A DNA stretch of 64,000 bases from Rhodococcus sp. SGAir0479 (GTDB lineage Bacteria; Actinomycetota; Actinomycetes; Mycobacteriales; Mycobacteriaceae): the NCBI RefSeq assembly GCF_005484805.1, contig NZ_CP039432.1:4030001-4094000 (forward strand), read 5' to 3'. This document shows, one piece after another, positions 18,001-25,618 of the stretch. The notes below the pieces were generated by a model. It saw only the letters and a program-made list of their open reading frames with translations, did no database searches and had not been told where the DNA came from. Both the position numbers and the translations under genes were made by a program. Each line of letters opens with the position of its first letter. Position 1 is the first letter of the stretch.

Positions 18001-19654
18001 GGTCATCCGCTCGGCGATGTCGGAGAAGTACGATCGCGAGTTGGCGATGATCAACGCGGGCACGTTCCCGAAGCTCCCCGGCTTCGAGAACGGCGGCCGA
18101 ATCGCCGCCCAGCGAGCTCATGCCGGGCTCGCAGCCGAGGCCGGCAAGCCGTATGGGTACGGGCAGGTCGGTAACCCGTCGTGGGATTGCTCGAGCTACT
18201 CAGGCCTGGCTTACGCGCTGCTGAAGGGCCTCGACAAGTTCGCCCGCTGGTACACCACCGAGTCAGATTTCCCGTCTCTTGGTTTCCGCCCCGGCATGGG
18301 CCCGTCGTCGGCGCTGAACATCGGCGTCCACAACGGTGGAGGCGGACCCAACTCGCACATGACATCAATGCTCGACGGTGTCCCGTTCGAGTCGAGTTCC
18401 GATGGTGTCCAGTACGGCGGCAACGCTGCCCGGCCGACAGACTCGCAGTTCGAGAAGCAGTACCACCTGCCGGCGTCGCAGTTCAACCCTCCCGGCGATA
18501 GCTCTGGATCCGGTGTCGGGTTCGGGGTGTACGGCCGTCAGGAGAAGAAGGCGACCTGGACGGAGAAGGACGAGCTGTCACTCGAGTCGGCTCGAATCGC
18601 GATCACGCAGGCGAGGGAAGCGCGCGACAAGACGTTCGCGAACGGCAAGAAGTCGCAGGCTGACCGCGACCAGGCGGACAGCAAGGTCGCTCGCGCTGAG
18701 CAGCGGGTGCGCGACCTCGAGGCGAAGAAGCGCGCAGCCGAGGCTGGCGCGAACGCCACCCCCGCCCCTCCGGCACCGGATCTGACCACCTCGTTCACGG
18801 ACGAGCAGATCCGGTTGAAGGAACTGCAGTGGTCGATCGACGAGGCTGAGCAGAAGCGCAACGAGGTGTATGACGATCCGGACGCGACCGACAAGGATCG
18901 CGATCGGGCAGACACCGACCTGCAGAAGGCGATGAACGCCCTCGCGGCCGAGCAGAAGCAGCAGCGTGGCGACTCGAGCACCATCCGCGACATCATCGGC
19001 AACGCCGCCAAGGGGGCGGTCACCGAAACGCTCAGCGACACTCTCGACTTCTTCGGCGTACCCAGCGGGCGAGTACTGGAGTTCACCGCCTCGGACCTCG
19101 GCGGCATCCTCCCGACACCGATGTCGTTCTCCGACGCGGAGATCGCACGCCAAGGCCCAGAAGTTCCGGGCACGCAGGATTGGGTGCAGGCGATGATCAA
19201 GCAGTTCAATCTGCCTCTGCCGGCCAACACGCCACCGCAGGAGTTGTTGACGCCCGCCGCGACGCCGGGCACACCTGAGTGGGTCGAGGACATCATGGCC
19301 CGCACGGTCCCGACGTTCTTGAGGGACATGGGTGGCGCTCTCCCGAGTGGCGCTGCGGCGCTGAACCTGTCCGGTGAAACGGAGTGGGTGCAGACCGCGG
19401 CGGATCGGCGGCGGTATGAGGTCGACATGCGTGATCTCGCTGCCCTGCGGGCGCAGGCATCGAGCTCCGGAGTTTCGCCGGGACAGCTGGACTCGATGCT
19501 CACCCGACTTGATCGCATCGTCGATACCCCCCGCGGGCCTGTGCTGCACGTGGAGAACATCAATGGAAGTGACCTTCGAGAGGCGATGGACGAGGCCGGC
19601 CGCGAAGCACGCAGGCTCGTCCGAGCCGAGTCCACGATCGGAGGTTGGGGATAA
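15077..19654 (+). CDS. Phage tail tape-measure protein with NlpC/P60-like peptidase domain
   Basis: 1525 residues, the largest gene in the element. The N-terminal 350 residues match the TP901-type tape-measure core (ALGNDYTNTLNTMQAVSQA, AKQLGNDASLPNTSASDAA). Hydrophobic glycine-rich stretches near residues 390-515 may cross the host membrane. Around residue 1020 a peptidoglycan-peptidase-like module begins (GYGQVGNPSWDCSSYSGLA), with candidate catalytic Cys near 1038 and His in NSHMTSM. Residues about 1150-1300 form a charged coiled coil. Tape measures set tail length and help DNA entry. It is intact, with a GGGAGGTG site before ATG 15077/15080, although no other tail gene is present. Confidence 0.92.
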   Translation: MMPGGRIDIEVAPDTRGFNTKLETGLRGAVGTASKIGGLIGVAIGAGAAFQKVIALGNDYTNTLNTMQAVSQATADQMAQVSERAKQLGNDASLPNTSASDAAAAMTELAKGGFTVAQAMDAAKGTLQLAAAAQIDAATAAEIQSQTLQAFSLDASNAGHIADVLANVSNAASGEMTDFANGMQQAATVAHGFGVSAEDTSATLGMLAKAGIMGSDAGTLLKTSLQALTDQGNPAQGAIEELGLKVYDTTGKFVGMRSLLEQLKTASGKMTEEQYQAATATLFGSDAMRMASIAAKDGVANWDAMREAIDRQGAAADVAAAKTQGLPGALASVQNSAETLALELYDLIDGPLESFAKGAADTISDVTPGMIDGLKNAGAVAADFGGELKPVAGFVGDVASAIAGLPVPVLAAAGAIGMLKVSGFEGLAKSTGGTLLTNLRSFNDEVRLQQGLASLAGKEVGYLGGAFGTLNSKSGGVKGILSGITGALGGPVGIGLSLTAAAAGIALGNLAQDHANAAQKAREQEAAEKALAETLDAQTGKITEATRTSIAKEGQEGGYLDRLTSYGLAPGDYVQSIEGDKAAYERIARTAREHATQGVGSARLNAFQEAGISRDELMSGLLREGNAFDELNKRIETYNDRQAALASAKLPFSATLPDLEKLKTGMDAVDESAITLTQHINEKRGSLDAAREAVLGTNAALNEQIPITQHLRDAMSQFGATVESVPDDKTVVVKGLTADAKKRLEEIHHMTVEDMKDGTFKVTANTDEAKAKLHEMIGLVELLSHAKAQPGISADKTEFDMTEQQTRELLDKLSGAEATPGVTLIRDKLTEGKRITLADLEELSRTTSDPKVIALITEALTNINTVDASLRDLTANPRSVTVDANTDPATLKLDEWIANNSSKSVAVGIYAQAIGPAPASGPSDLAGLLLPGQQSGGRLPGFAGGGRMPARSAVDDIFAVNPLGVPIAKVNGEEWVIRSAMSEKYDRELAMINAGTFPKLPGFENGGRIAAQRAHAGLAAEAGKPYGYGQVGNPSWDCSSYSGLAYALLKGLDKFARWYTTESDFPSLGFRPGMGPSSALNIGVHNGGGGPNSHMTSMLDGVPFESSSDGVQYGGNAARPTDSQFEKQYHLPASQFNPPGDSSGSGVGFGVYGRQEKKATWTEKDELSLESARIAITQAREARDKTFANGKKSQADRDQADSKVARAEQRVRDLEAKKRAAEAGANATPAPPAPDLTTSFTDEQIRLKELQWSIDEAEQKRNEVYDDPDATDKDRDRADTDLQKAMNALAAEQKQQRGDSSTIRDIIGNAAKGAVTETLSDTLDFFGVPSGRVLEFTASDLGGILPTPMSFSDAEIARQGPEVPGTQDWVQAMIKQFNLPLPANTPPQELLTPAATPGTPEWVEDIMARTVPTFLRDMGGALPSGAAALNLSGETEWVQTAADRRRYEVDMRDLAALRAQASSSGVSPGQLDSMLTRLDRIVDTPRGPVLHVENINGSDLREAMDEAGREARRLVRAESTIGGWG

Positions 19655-19789
19655 CCCCGATCGCTAACCGCACATGCGAACAGGGGAGCGCAGTAGTGCG
19701 CCCCCACCACCCGGGCGGGGCCTGACCGTAGTCCATCCACAGTCGGGCCCCGCTCTACCCCCACCCACAGACCACGAGGAGAAACCACC

Positions 19790-20170
19790 ATGCCGAGAGC
19801 CACCGCCCGCGTCTGCCTCGAACCCGGCTGCCCAGCCATCATCCGAAAGGGGAACCGCTGCTCCGAGCATCAGCGGGCCCGCGACGCCCACCAGCGCGCC
19901 ACCACCCCAACCAAGGTCACCCGCACCGCAGCCGAACGGAAACGACGCAAGACCGCGGTCGACGCGCACCGAGCCGTCCACGGCGATTGGTGCCCCGGCT
20001 TCGAGGTGCCGGCCCATCCGAGCGACCGCCTCACCGCCGACCACCTGACCCCCATCGCCCTCGGAGGCGCACCAGACGGGCCCCTCGGAGTCCTCTGCGT
20101 CTCCTGCAACGCCCGCAAGGGAGCACGAGTCATCCAAGGCCACGCCACCAAGACGCGGGGGACTGCATGA
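19790..20170 (+). CDS. HNH endonuclease
   Basis: 126 residues. An N-terminal zinc knuckle (CLEPGCP...RCSEH) is followed by a basic linker and the HNH core (TADHLTPIALGG, then LCVSCNARKGAR). HNH proteins of this size sit next to terminase genes in many cos phages and assist genome cutting during packaging. Here there is no terminase, but a cos-like block lies 1.5 kb downstream. ATG 19790 follows CGAGGAGA. The stop overlaps the next ATG. Confidence 0.85.
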   Translation: MPRATARVCLEPGCPAIIRKGNRCSEHQRARDAHQRATTPTKVTRTAAERKRRKTAVDAHRAVHGDWCPGFEVPAHPSDRLTADHLTPIALGGAPDGPLGVLCVSCNARKGARVIQGHATKTRGTA

Positions 20171-20397
20171 CCACAACCACCGCAGCAGGCGGTCCGGAGA
20201 CCACCAAGGTCCGAGTCCACAAAGCCCAGCAGTGGCGAGTCCTCTCCTTCGTCGGAGACAACGAGGTCCGCGTCCGCGGCCACCGCGTCTACGGCAGCAG
20301 CCGGCGCCACTGGGCATGGCTCTGCGACGAACACGGACGCACCCGCAACTGCCCCCACGTCACCGCTACCCGCGACCACTTGAAAGGAATGTTCTGA
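20167..20397 (+). CDS. Small hypothetical protein
   Basis: 76 residues, coupled by ATGA to the HNH gene and by TGATG to the next. The C-terminal part has a Cys/His pattern (WLCDEHGRTRNCPHVTATRDH) that may bind zinc. Function unknown; it belongs to a three-gene block with the HNH nuclease and scaffold-like protein. Confidence 0.5.
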   Translation: MTTTTAAGGPETTKVRVHKAQQWRVLSFVGDNEVRVRGHRVYGSSRRHWAWLCDEHGRTRNCPHVTATRDHLKGMF

Positions 20398-20972
20398 TGC
20401 TCCCCGAACCCTGTGCCCTCGACTCGCTCCGCTTCCTCGTGGGAGCTGGCCCCGGCGGCGTCGGCCCCACCGCTGGTGAGGACGCCGACGCTGACAATGG
20501 AGGCGACGAGGACGACCGCGAAACCTCCGAGACAGTCGACGACAGCGATGCAGATGCCGAAACCTCGGACACCGACACTGACACCGACACCCTCGACAGC
20601 CCCCGCGCCAGCAACGACGAACTCGAGACACAACTGCGCACCACCACCGAGGAACTCGACACCCTCCGCGGACGCCTCGACATCTACGAACGCAGAGAAG
20701 CTGAACAGGCCGCGACCAAGCTCGCAGACCCGAAGGACCTCTGGGTGGCCGGCATCAAGCTCGACGAGCTCCGCGGAGAAGACGGCACCATCGACCCCGA
20801 CAAGGTGGCAGAAGCCACGACCCGAGTGGTCGCCGACCACCCAGGCTGGGCCAAGCGCCGGATGCCACTTCCAGACCGCCGCCAGGGTGGAGGGCAGCGC
20901 GAGGCGGCCGGCGGGTCTGTCGAGTCCGGACGCATGACATACCTCGAACGCAAACGGAACCGAGCCAGCTAG
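20397..20972 (+). CDS. Scaffold-like acidic phage protein
   Basis: 191 residues. An Asp/Glu/Thr-rich disordered segment (about 30-70) precedes a coiled coil (ELETQLRTTTEELDTLRGRL). The C-terminus (DPKDLWVAGIKLDELRGEDG, then VVADHPGWA) resembles head scaffold or capsid-assembly proteins of actinophages. No capsid gene follows, which is unusual because these genes normally sit next to it. In a satellite it could act on helper capsids. GAAAGGA precedes ATG 20397. Confidence 0.6.
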   Translation: MLPEPCALDSLRFLVGAGPGGVGPTAGEDADADNGGDEDDRETSETVDDSDADAETSDTDTDTDTLDSPRASNDELETQLRTTTEELDTLRGRLDIYERREAEQAATKLADPKDLWVAGIKLDELRGEDGTIDPDKVAEATTRVVADHPGWAKRRMPLPDRRQGGGQREAAGGSVESGRMTYLERKRNRAS

Positions 20973-20977
20973 ACATC

Positions 20978-21012
20978 GGAGCGCCCGCCATTACACACCT
21001 GGCGGGCGCTCC
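20978..21012. terminator. Terminator hairpin after the structural-type block
   Basis: A perfect 13-bp inverted repeat (20978-20990 and 21000-21012) with a 9-base loop starts six bases after the scaffold-like gene stop. It separates rightward genes from the leftward gene ending at 21107. Confidence 0.75.
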
Positions 21013-21106
21013 GTTCGTGTCAGACGGCCGAGGGCCCGGGCCGAACGCGGACCCAGCCAGATATGAGGGCCGGCGGGGTCTCAGTCTCCGCGCGGCCTAA
21101 TTGCCG

Positions 21107-21514
21107 TCAACACAGATAAAGGCCTGCGCCCACTACAACACGCGAAGACTCAACGTTCTCAAGGTGGTACAAGTCGCGAACCTCCAGCTTCGCCCTCCGT
21201 TCCTGCTGCGAAGGATTGCCACTCGCGTCTCCGAAATCAGAGACACTCGCACAGACATACCACCCAGCCGCGAGGATCGGACGAGGGTTGTCGTAGGTGA
21301 AACCACCCTTCGCAAGAAACGCCAGGAACTGAGCCTCCCCAGACGGAGCCAACTCCACTGGCGGCTGCGCAGGCTGCGACTCCGGCTCGTCGCCGCCACG
21401 CGATCCCGCCAACAGACCAATCAGCAGACCCGCCACCAGAAGCGCAACCGCGACCCCGCCCAAGACGAAGTACAACCGCGACTTCCCCGCCTTGGCGCGC
21501 GTTTCGTCGATCAA
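21107..21514 (-). CDS. Membrane-anchored DUF732-like protein
   Basis: 135 residues. TTG 21514 has a GGGGGA site upstream. A basic N-terminus is followed by one membrane helix (YFVLGGVAVALLVAGLLIGL), then a Pro/Ser spacer and a domain with the DUF732 pattern (FLAFLAKGGFTY, then AAGWYVCASVSDFG), including paired cysteines. DUF732 proteins are secreted or surface proteins of Mycobacteriales with unknown role. Opposite orientation to the structural block suggests expression in the integrated state, for example surface alteration or superinfection exclusion. Confidence 0.6.
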   Translation of the reverse strand: MIDETRAKAGKSRLYFVLGGVAVALLVAGLLIGLLAGSRGGDEPESQPAQPPVELAPSGEAQFLAFLAKGGFTYDNPRPILAAGWYVCASVSDFGDASGNPSQQERRAKLEVRDLYHLENVESSRVVVGAGLYLC

Positions 21515-21600
21515 GAATCCCCCAGGCTGGCTCGCATCGAATCAAAGTCAAGTGCTCATCGCCACGCCCGAATCCTCCGTTACGCCCGCCCGCTGAGAGT

Positions 21601-21712
21601 GATGCACCCACCCCCAGGGGCCCCCACCTCGGCGCCTTCTTTCACGCCGCCTCGGGGGAGGGCGCAAATCCGCGCGGAGGGTTCAAAAATTTTCGACGCC
21701 ACCCAGGGGAGC
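21601..21712. other. cos-like GC-rich region, copy 2
   Basis: The 346-bp gap 21515-21860 holds no gene. It contains a C-rich stretch, CCTCGGGGGAGGGC at 21650-21663 (one base different from 13513-13526), then GCGCGGA and TTCAAAAATTTTCG. The same order of blocks appears at 13513-13560. Composition and layout recall phage cohesive-end regions; function unproven. Confidence 0.3.
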
Positions 21713-21860
21713 CGTTCTAGAGGGTGTCGGCACAACGGATTCCGGGGCGATGCGGGCCGTGGGGCCACGTGGACGCATCTCCGATCGCTATATCGAAGAG
21801 CAGGAAAGGTTTGATCCGGCTCCGTGACGTGGGGTCCTGTACCGAGATGATTCTCCCCGG

Positions 21861-22346
21861 TCAGCAGGCGTCGTACACCCAAGAGCCGTTGATAAATGAC
21901 CAAGTCATGGGCTCCATCGTCCCCTTGCCGTCAAAGGACTTCACCACGACTGTGGCTACCGACCCATTCATCGTGATCAGGTACTGCTCTGGACCGCTGA
22001 AGTCTCGACCCCGATACTCAGACTCGGCCGCAGCCGCAACCCGATCGCTCGGCCACGCCAGCTGGCACCGCGGCGAGTAGAAGGAATGCATACCCTGCCA
22101 GTCGCTTCGCTGAACCGTGCCGTACTGCCGGTCAAGTGTCTCGCGGAGCGCGGCCTCACTCATCGGATCCGCTGCTTCGGCAGCGGTGGGTTCCGGTGTA
22201 CCCACCATTGCAGATGTTGGCACCGTCGCGCTCGCGGTGTGACGGTCAACGTTGTCCGCAGTGGACGATCCACACCCCGCCACGAAAATCGCCAGCAGAC
22301 CAACCGCTGCCGCCCCACGAATCGATGCATTCATGCCGGGATTCAT
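21861..22346 (-). CDS. Exported lipoprotein
   Basis: 161 residues from ATG 22346; ATG 22334 is an alternative. A basic start and hydrophobic helix end in the lipobox VAGC, so Cys should be lipidated and the protein anchored outside the membrane. The C-terminal domain (LRETLDRQYGTVQRSDWQGM, then WSFINGSWVYDAC) resembles an NTF2-like fold. It lies with the DUF732-like gene in a leftward pair around the cos-like region. Phage-encoded lipoproteins often block superinfection; this is a hypothesis here. Confidence 0.65.
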   Translation of the reverse strand: MNPGMNASIRGAAAVGLLAIFVAGCGSSTADNVDRHTASATVPTSAMVGTPEPTAAEAADPMSEAALRETLDRQYGTVQRSDWQGMHSFYSPRCQLAWPSDRVAAAAESEYRGRDFSGPEQYLITMNGSVATVVVKSFDGKGTMEPMTWSFINGSWVYDAC

Positions 22347-22549
22347 ATCAGACGAAGCGGACCAGGCAGGTCGGCTTGGCTCGATCCTGGTCGAACTCAC
22401 CACCGACGACCAACTGCTCTCCCGTCGACGGACCCGACCGGAACTGAAATACGGTCAGCGCTTCGGCCGTTGCTTTGCCGTCTACGTCAGGATGCACCCC
22501 TAGACTGGCCGCTCATCACCAAGATCAACACGCGCAAGGGGTGCAGCGA

Positions 22550-22966
22550 ATGACCGGGAATCAGGTGGAACCAGCGACGACGCCGTATAGGGACTGGACT
22601 GGAACATCTGCTGCCGAGGACAGCAAGATCGCGGCCAGTGGAAGCCTGAGCGAGCTAGCCGGCGTCGACGGCACTGACTCGACCATCGTTGCAGTCGACA
22701 TGTGGGCCACCAGCCATGGAGCCGAGCCCGACTGGAACGTCAGCGTCTTCGTCGTCGACCGGGCTCGCGGCGATGTCCGCAAATACGAGGAGATGATGGA
22801 GCAGGGGATCGATCCTGGCTCACTGCCCGTTCGTCAGATCGACTTGCCGAGCGTCTCCCTCGAAGACGTCGTCAAGTGCATGCACCACATCCATTTTCAA
22901 CTCAAGAACCCGAGCCTCGATGGCATGCACATCGTCGAACACACCACGTACCCGCCGCAGGATTGA
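22550..22966 (+). CDS. Hypothetical protein
   Basis: 138 residues, no recognised domain, predicted soluble and acidic (VDMWATSHGAEPDWNVSVFV). ATG 22550 follows GCAAGGGG. It stands alone between the leftward lipoprotein gene and a strong terminator, so it has its own promoter. Function unknown. Confidence 0.5.
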   Translation: MTGNQVEPATTPYRDWTGTSAAEDSKIAASGSLSELAGVDGTDSTIVAVDMWATSHGAEPDWNVSVFVVDRARGDVRKYEEMMEQGIDPGSLPVRQIDLPSVSLEDVVKCMHHIHFQLKNPSLDGMHIVEHTTYPPQD

Positions 22967-22972
22967 GCAACT

Positions 22973-23008
22973 AGAACACCTCCGGCCCTCATCACCCGGG
23001 GGTGTTCT
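22973..23008. terminator. Terminator hairpin
   Basis: Arms 22973-22985 and 22996-23008 pair at 12 of 13 positions plus one G-U. It follows the stop of the 22550 gene by six bases. Confidence 0.65.
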
Positions 23009-23215
23009 GCATGGTCATCACAACCACGCATCTGCCGCCCTTACAGGGTGGCCGTCGCCAACCACGTGACCTGCCAATTACCCAAATCCGACGCCATGTC
23101 ATACATTGTCGCTACAGTCAAGCTGAAGCCGAAGGAAGCTCCTGGGGATAACTCAGCGTTCTTGTGGATGGAGCGTTTCGATAAAGCACCCGATGATGGA
23201 AGGGGGACCACAACG

Positions 23216-23731
23216 ATGAGCGTAGAAACAGTCGCTCAGATCCGCGAGCGAGCACGTAACGATGCCTGGGCTGTGCTCGACCAGTACTGGGACGATGGTG
23301 TGTTCCCTGTTGACCCCATCAAGGTGGCTGGCGCGATGGGGATCAAGGTCTACTCTGCCTCTCTCGAAAGCGACTGCTTCGGCATGATCATCGGCGCGCC
23401 CGATGGCTCTGCTGACATCTACCTCGACGCGGACCAGCCGCTCAATCGCCTGAGGTTTACCTGTGCTCACGAGATCGGTCACTACGTAGACAACACATCG
23501 AAGATCGATGGGACCGAGCTCGCGTTCGTTGACCGCAGGAGTGACGCGGGACGTGGAACGGCGCCGGAAGTGTACGCAAACGAGTTCGCGGGAAGCCTGC
23601 TGATGCCTGCGGATCAGATCAGTCGAGAGTTGGAACGTAACCCGTCGATGACTCCGATGGAGCTCGCGGCGAAGTTTGAGGTGTCACTTGATGCTATGCG
23701 CTATCGACTGAACCTCCTCAAGAATGGATGA
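23216..23731 (+). CDS. ImmA/IrrE-type metallopeptidase
   Basis: 171 residues with the zinc motif HEIGH (H85, E86, H89) and a likely third ligand E123 in VYANEFAGSLLMP. Family members cleave phage or ICE repressors after DNA damage, so it may trigger induction by cutting the 7966-8646 repressor. ATG 23216 has a GGAAGGGGGA site upstream; a longer frame from 23048 has none. The stop overlaps the start of a membrane-protein gene. Unlike the Bacillus ImmR-ImmA pair it lies 14 kb from the repressor. Confidence 0.82.
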   Translation: MSVETVAQIRERARNDAWAVLDQYWDDGVFPVDPIKVAGAMGIKVYSASLESDCFGMIIGAPDGSADIYLDADQPLNRLRFTCAHEIGHYVDNTSKIDGTELAFVDRRSDAGRGTAPEVYANEFAGSLLMPADQISRELERNPSMTPMELAAKFEVSLDAMRYRLNLLKNG

Positions 23732-24218
23732 CTCGGCACCGTTGGTCGAGAAAACAGACGTCTCCTCGACCAACGGCGGGGGCGCTAGCCAGGACGAAGC
23801 ACGCGATCCTGAAACGGAGATCCCGCCGGCACGACGGGCCGATGAGGCTAAGGAAGACAGGGTAGTCGCGCTCAGAAATCTGGGTCGGGTCGGAGGCGAC
23901 CGCAAACCGCTTAAGACCGATGACGACGCTGTGGGCGCGAATGACGTACGACTGCCCGGAGGCGGCGGTCTCGACGCAGGTTCAGCGACTCTGGTCACAT
24001 TTCTCGGAATGCGGCCGTTCCTAAAGACATTTTTCTGGGTGGCAGACCGTGTGGGCGCGGACGACAAGACGCAGCGGGAGCGGTGCCAAGTGCACATGGC
24101 CGCGCATCCCAGGACATACAACACCTGCCTGGTGCTCGACTTGATACTCGTCTCTCTTTGCTGCCTAGTCATCATCTCGATCGCGGTTGGAGTGGCAGCG
24201 AAGACGATCTTTGGCTAA
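23724..24218 (+). CDS. Tail-anchored membrane protein coupled to ImmA/IrrE
   Basis: 164 residues. The N-terminal 110 are charged and disordered, followed by one C-terminal membrane helix (CLVLDLILVSLCCLVIISIA). The start overlaps the end of the protease gene, implying a joint function such as membrane tethering or sensing. No family recognised. Confidence 0.55.
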   Translation: MDDSAPLVEKTDVSSTNGGGASQDEARDPETEIPPARRADEAKEDRVVALRNLGRVGGDRKPLKTDDDAVGANDVRLPGGGGLDAGSATLVTFLGMRPFLKTFFWVADRVGADDKTQRERCQVHMAAHPRTYNTCLVLDLILVSLCCLVIISIAVGVAAKTIFG

Positions 24219-24221
24219 ATT

Positions 24222-24242
24222 CCCGAGCACCCACCGCTCGGG
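24222..24242. terminator. Terminator hairpin between convergent genes
   Basis: CCCGAGC (24222-24228) and GCTCGGG (24236-24242) pair perfectly, just after the 24218 stop. The remaining gap to 24430 shows nothing else. Confidence 0.5.
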
Positions 24243-24430
24243 GCCCGTTCCGCATCGTCACACGACGACACGGTTCGAAGTCCTTGGAACCGCATGGTGC
24301 CTCCCCTTGTTTTCTCACCAGCCTGTCTGCGGGGATTAAATCCGCTATGTGGCGGGTTCGGCCTCCACGCGCGTAGTCAAAATGACCACGCGCGACTTTG
24401 TAGCACCACGCGCCGTGGCTGCTCACTGAG

Positions 24431-24814
24431 TCATTCCTCTTCGCCAGCGAACTTCTCGTGCTGACTGATAAACCTGTCGATCTCCTGTGGCGAGATCTTT
24501 CGACCCTTGCCGACACGCACGTACTTAAGGCGTCCGGACGCCATCATGGCCCGCACGGTCGATGTGCCGAGTCCGAGGACCTCGGCCGCCTGGTCAGCTG
24601 ACAGCAGCGCCTTGGCCTGAGTCGTCGTTGTAGCCGAGGCTGCAGGTCCGCTGCCGCGCAGGATGACTTCTACCACCGCCCGGAAAGCGTCGATGACCTT
24701 GGGCATGTCGCCGTCGCGCAGCGCGGACTGCCCTCCGGCGCGGTAAAAAGCTTCCATCGCGACGAGGGTCGCAGCGCTGACCGTCTCGCTCTCAGGCCGA
24801 TGCCTGCTTGCCAT
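24431..24814 (-). CDS. Xis-like HTH protein A
   Basis: 127 residues: a helical N-terminal region and a C-terminal excisionase-type winged helix (LSADQAAEVLGLGTSTVRAM, KYVRVGKGRKI). ATG 24814 overlaps the stop of the upstream Xis-like gene (ATGA). The pair may act on recombination directionality or regulate element genes. Confidence 0.65.
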   Translation of the reverse strand: MASRHRPESETVSAATLVAMEAFYRAGGQSALRDGDMPKVIDAFRAVVEVILRGSGPAASATTTTQAKALLSADQAAEVLGLGTSTVRAMMASGRLKYVRVGKGRKISPQEIDRFISQHEKFAGEEE

Positions 24815-25047
24815 CAATCCACCCAACGTTCGCGCGTGAAGGTGTTCTTCGCTTCGAAGCGCTCTACCTCCTCGATGGGGATCCTGACGGATCGTCCGAG
24901 GCGAAGAACGGAAAGGCGCCCGCTCTCGATCTGCCTGTATACGGCCATCGTGTTCGTTGCCCAGCGTTCAGCGAGTTGCTTGGCGGACATGTAGCGGACT
25001 GATGAGACGTCGTGGGCCGGTAGGGATTGCTGCGAGGACGCGTTCAC
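24814..25047 (-). CDS. Xis-like HTH protein B
   Basis: 77 residues, GTG 25047. An excisionase-type HTH (MSAKQLAERWATNTMAVYRQ, then RLGRSVRIPIEEVERF) fills most of the chain. It is the first gene of a two-gene leftward operon; a 32-bp palindrome lies 40 bp upstream. One of the three or four Xis-like proteins of the element is presumably the true directionality factor. Confidence 0.65.
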   Translation of the reverse strand: MNASSQQSLPAHDVSSVRYMSAKQLAERWATNTMAVYRQIESGRLSVLRLGRSVRIPIEEVERFEAKNTFTRERWVD

Positions 25048-25086
25048 GACGCAAGTCTGGCACTAGCACTTCTTGGGTTGACGCAC

Positions 25087-25118
25087 GCCCCTTTTCGGTG
25101 AAATCACCAAAAAGGGGC
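25087..25118. repeat. 32-bp near-perfect palindrome
   Basis: Arms 25087-25101 and 25104-25118 pair at 14 of 15 positions around an AA centre. It lies upstream of the Xis-like operon and after the 25152 gene. It could be an operator or a terminator of the gene upstream. A second palindrome, CTCAACC-AC-GGTTGAG, is at 25134-25149. Confidence 0.6.
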
Positions 25119-25151
25119 ACACCGGGCAAGTCGCTCAACCACGGTTGAGAC

Positions 25152-25544
25152 CTAGCCCTCGTCCTCCTCCGCGGCCCTGAACAAGACCTGTTCAAAGTTC
25201 GGGGAGGCGGCGAATCCGTCGACGCGCTTCACCACCTCATCCTTCGCGATTTCCTTACCCACGCCGGACCCACAGATTGTGGCTTGCATGTGGATCAGGT
25301 CATCGATGGCAAGAACCAGGCCAGCAATCGTTTCTGGCTTAGAACCCCAGCCCTTCCCTGCAATCTGAGCAATCCAGTCCAGAACCTCCGCCGAGTCGGT
25401 ACAGGAAAGGAGGTCCACCCTGTACTCGCCCGCGTCGGAATCGACGTTTACGAGTTGGTACGTGGCGGCTTCCAGCCGCCACGGCCCCCACTGGCGGGGC
25501 CGCTGGGGCTCACTGATGAAGGTGTCGACTCCTTGGGCGCTCAT
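25152..25544 (-). CDS. Hypothetical protein
   Basis: 130 residues, no recognised domain; the central part (AEVLDWIAQIAGKGWGSKPE) is helical, and ATICG appears near the end. A TAAGAT hexamer eight bases before ATG 25544 suggests a leaderless transcript. It lies divergent to the small gene at 25619. Function unknown. Confidence 0.55.
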   Translation of the reverse strand: MSAQGVDTFISEPQRPRQWGPWRLEAATYQLVNVDSDAGEYRVDLLSCTDSAEVLDWIAQIAGKGWGSKPETIAGLVLAIDDLIHMQATICGSGVGKEIAKDEVVKRVDGFAASPNFEQVLFRAAEEDEG

Positions 25545-25618
25545 GCGAAAATCTTATGTGTCGAGCACCGTCTAGCACGGGAAAGCAGTCTGTCGGTGCG
25601 CCGCGGTACCTTTCTGCA

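Noticed and set aside
23048-23215. Upstream extension of the ImmA/IrrE gene
   Set aside because: The extra residues lack a ribosome-binding site, while ATG 23216 has a strong GGAAGGGGGA site and matches the usual family start.
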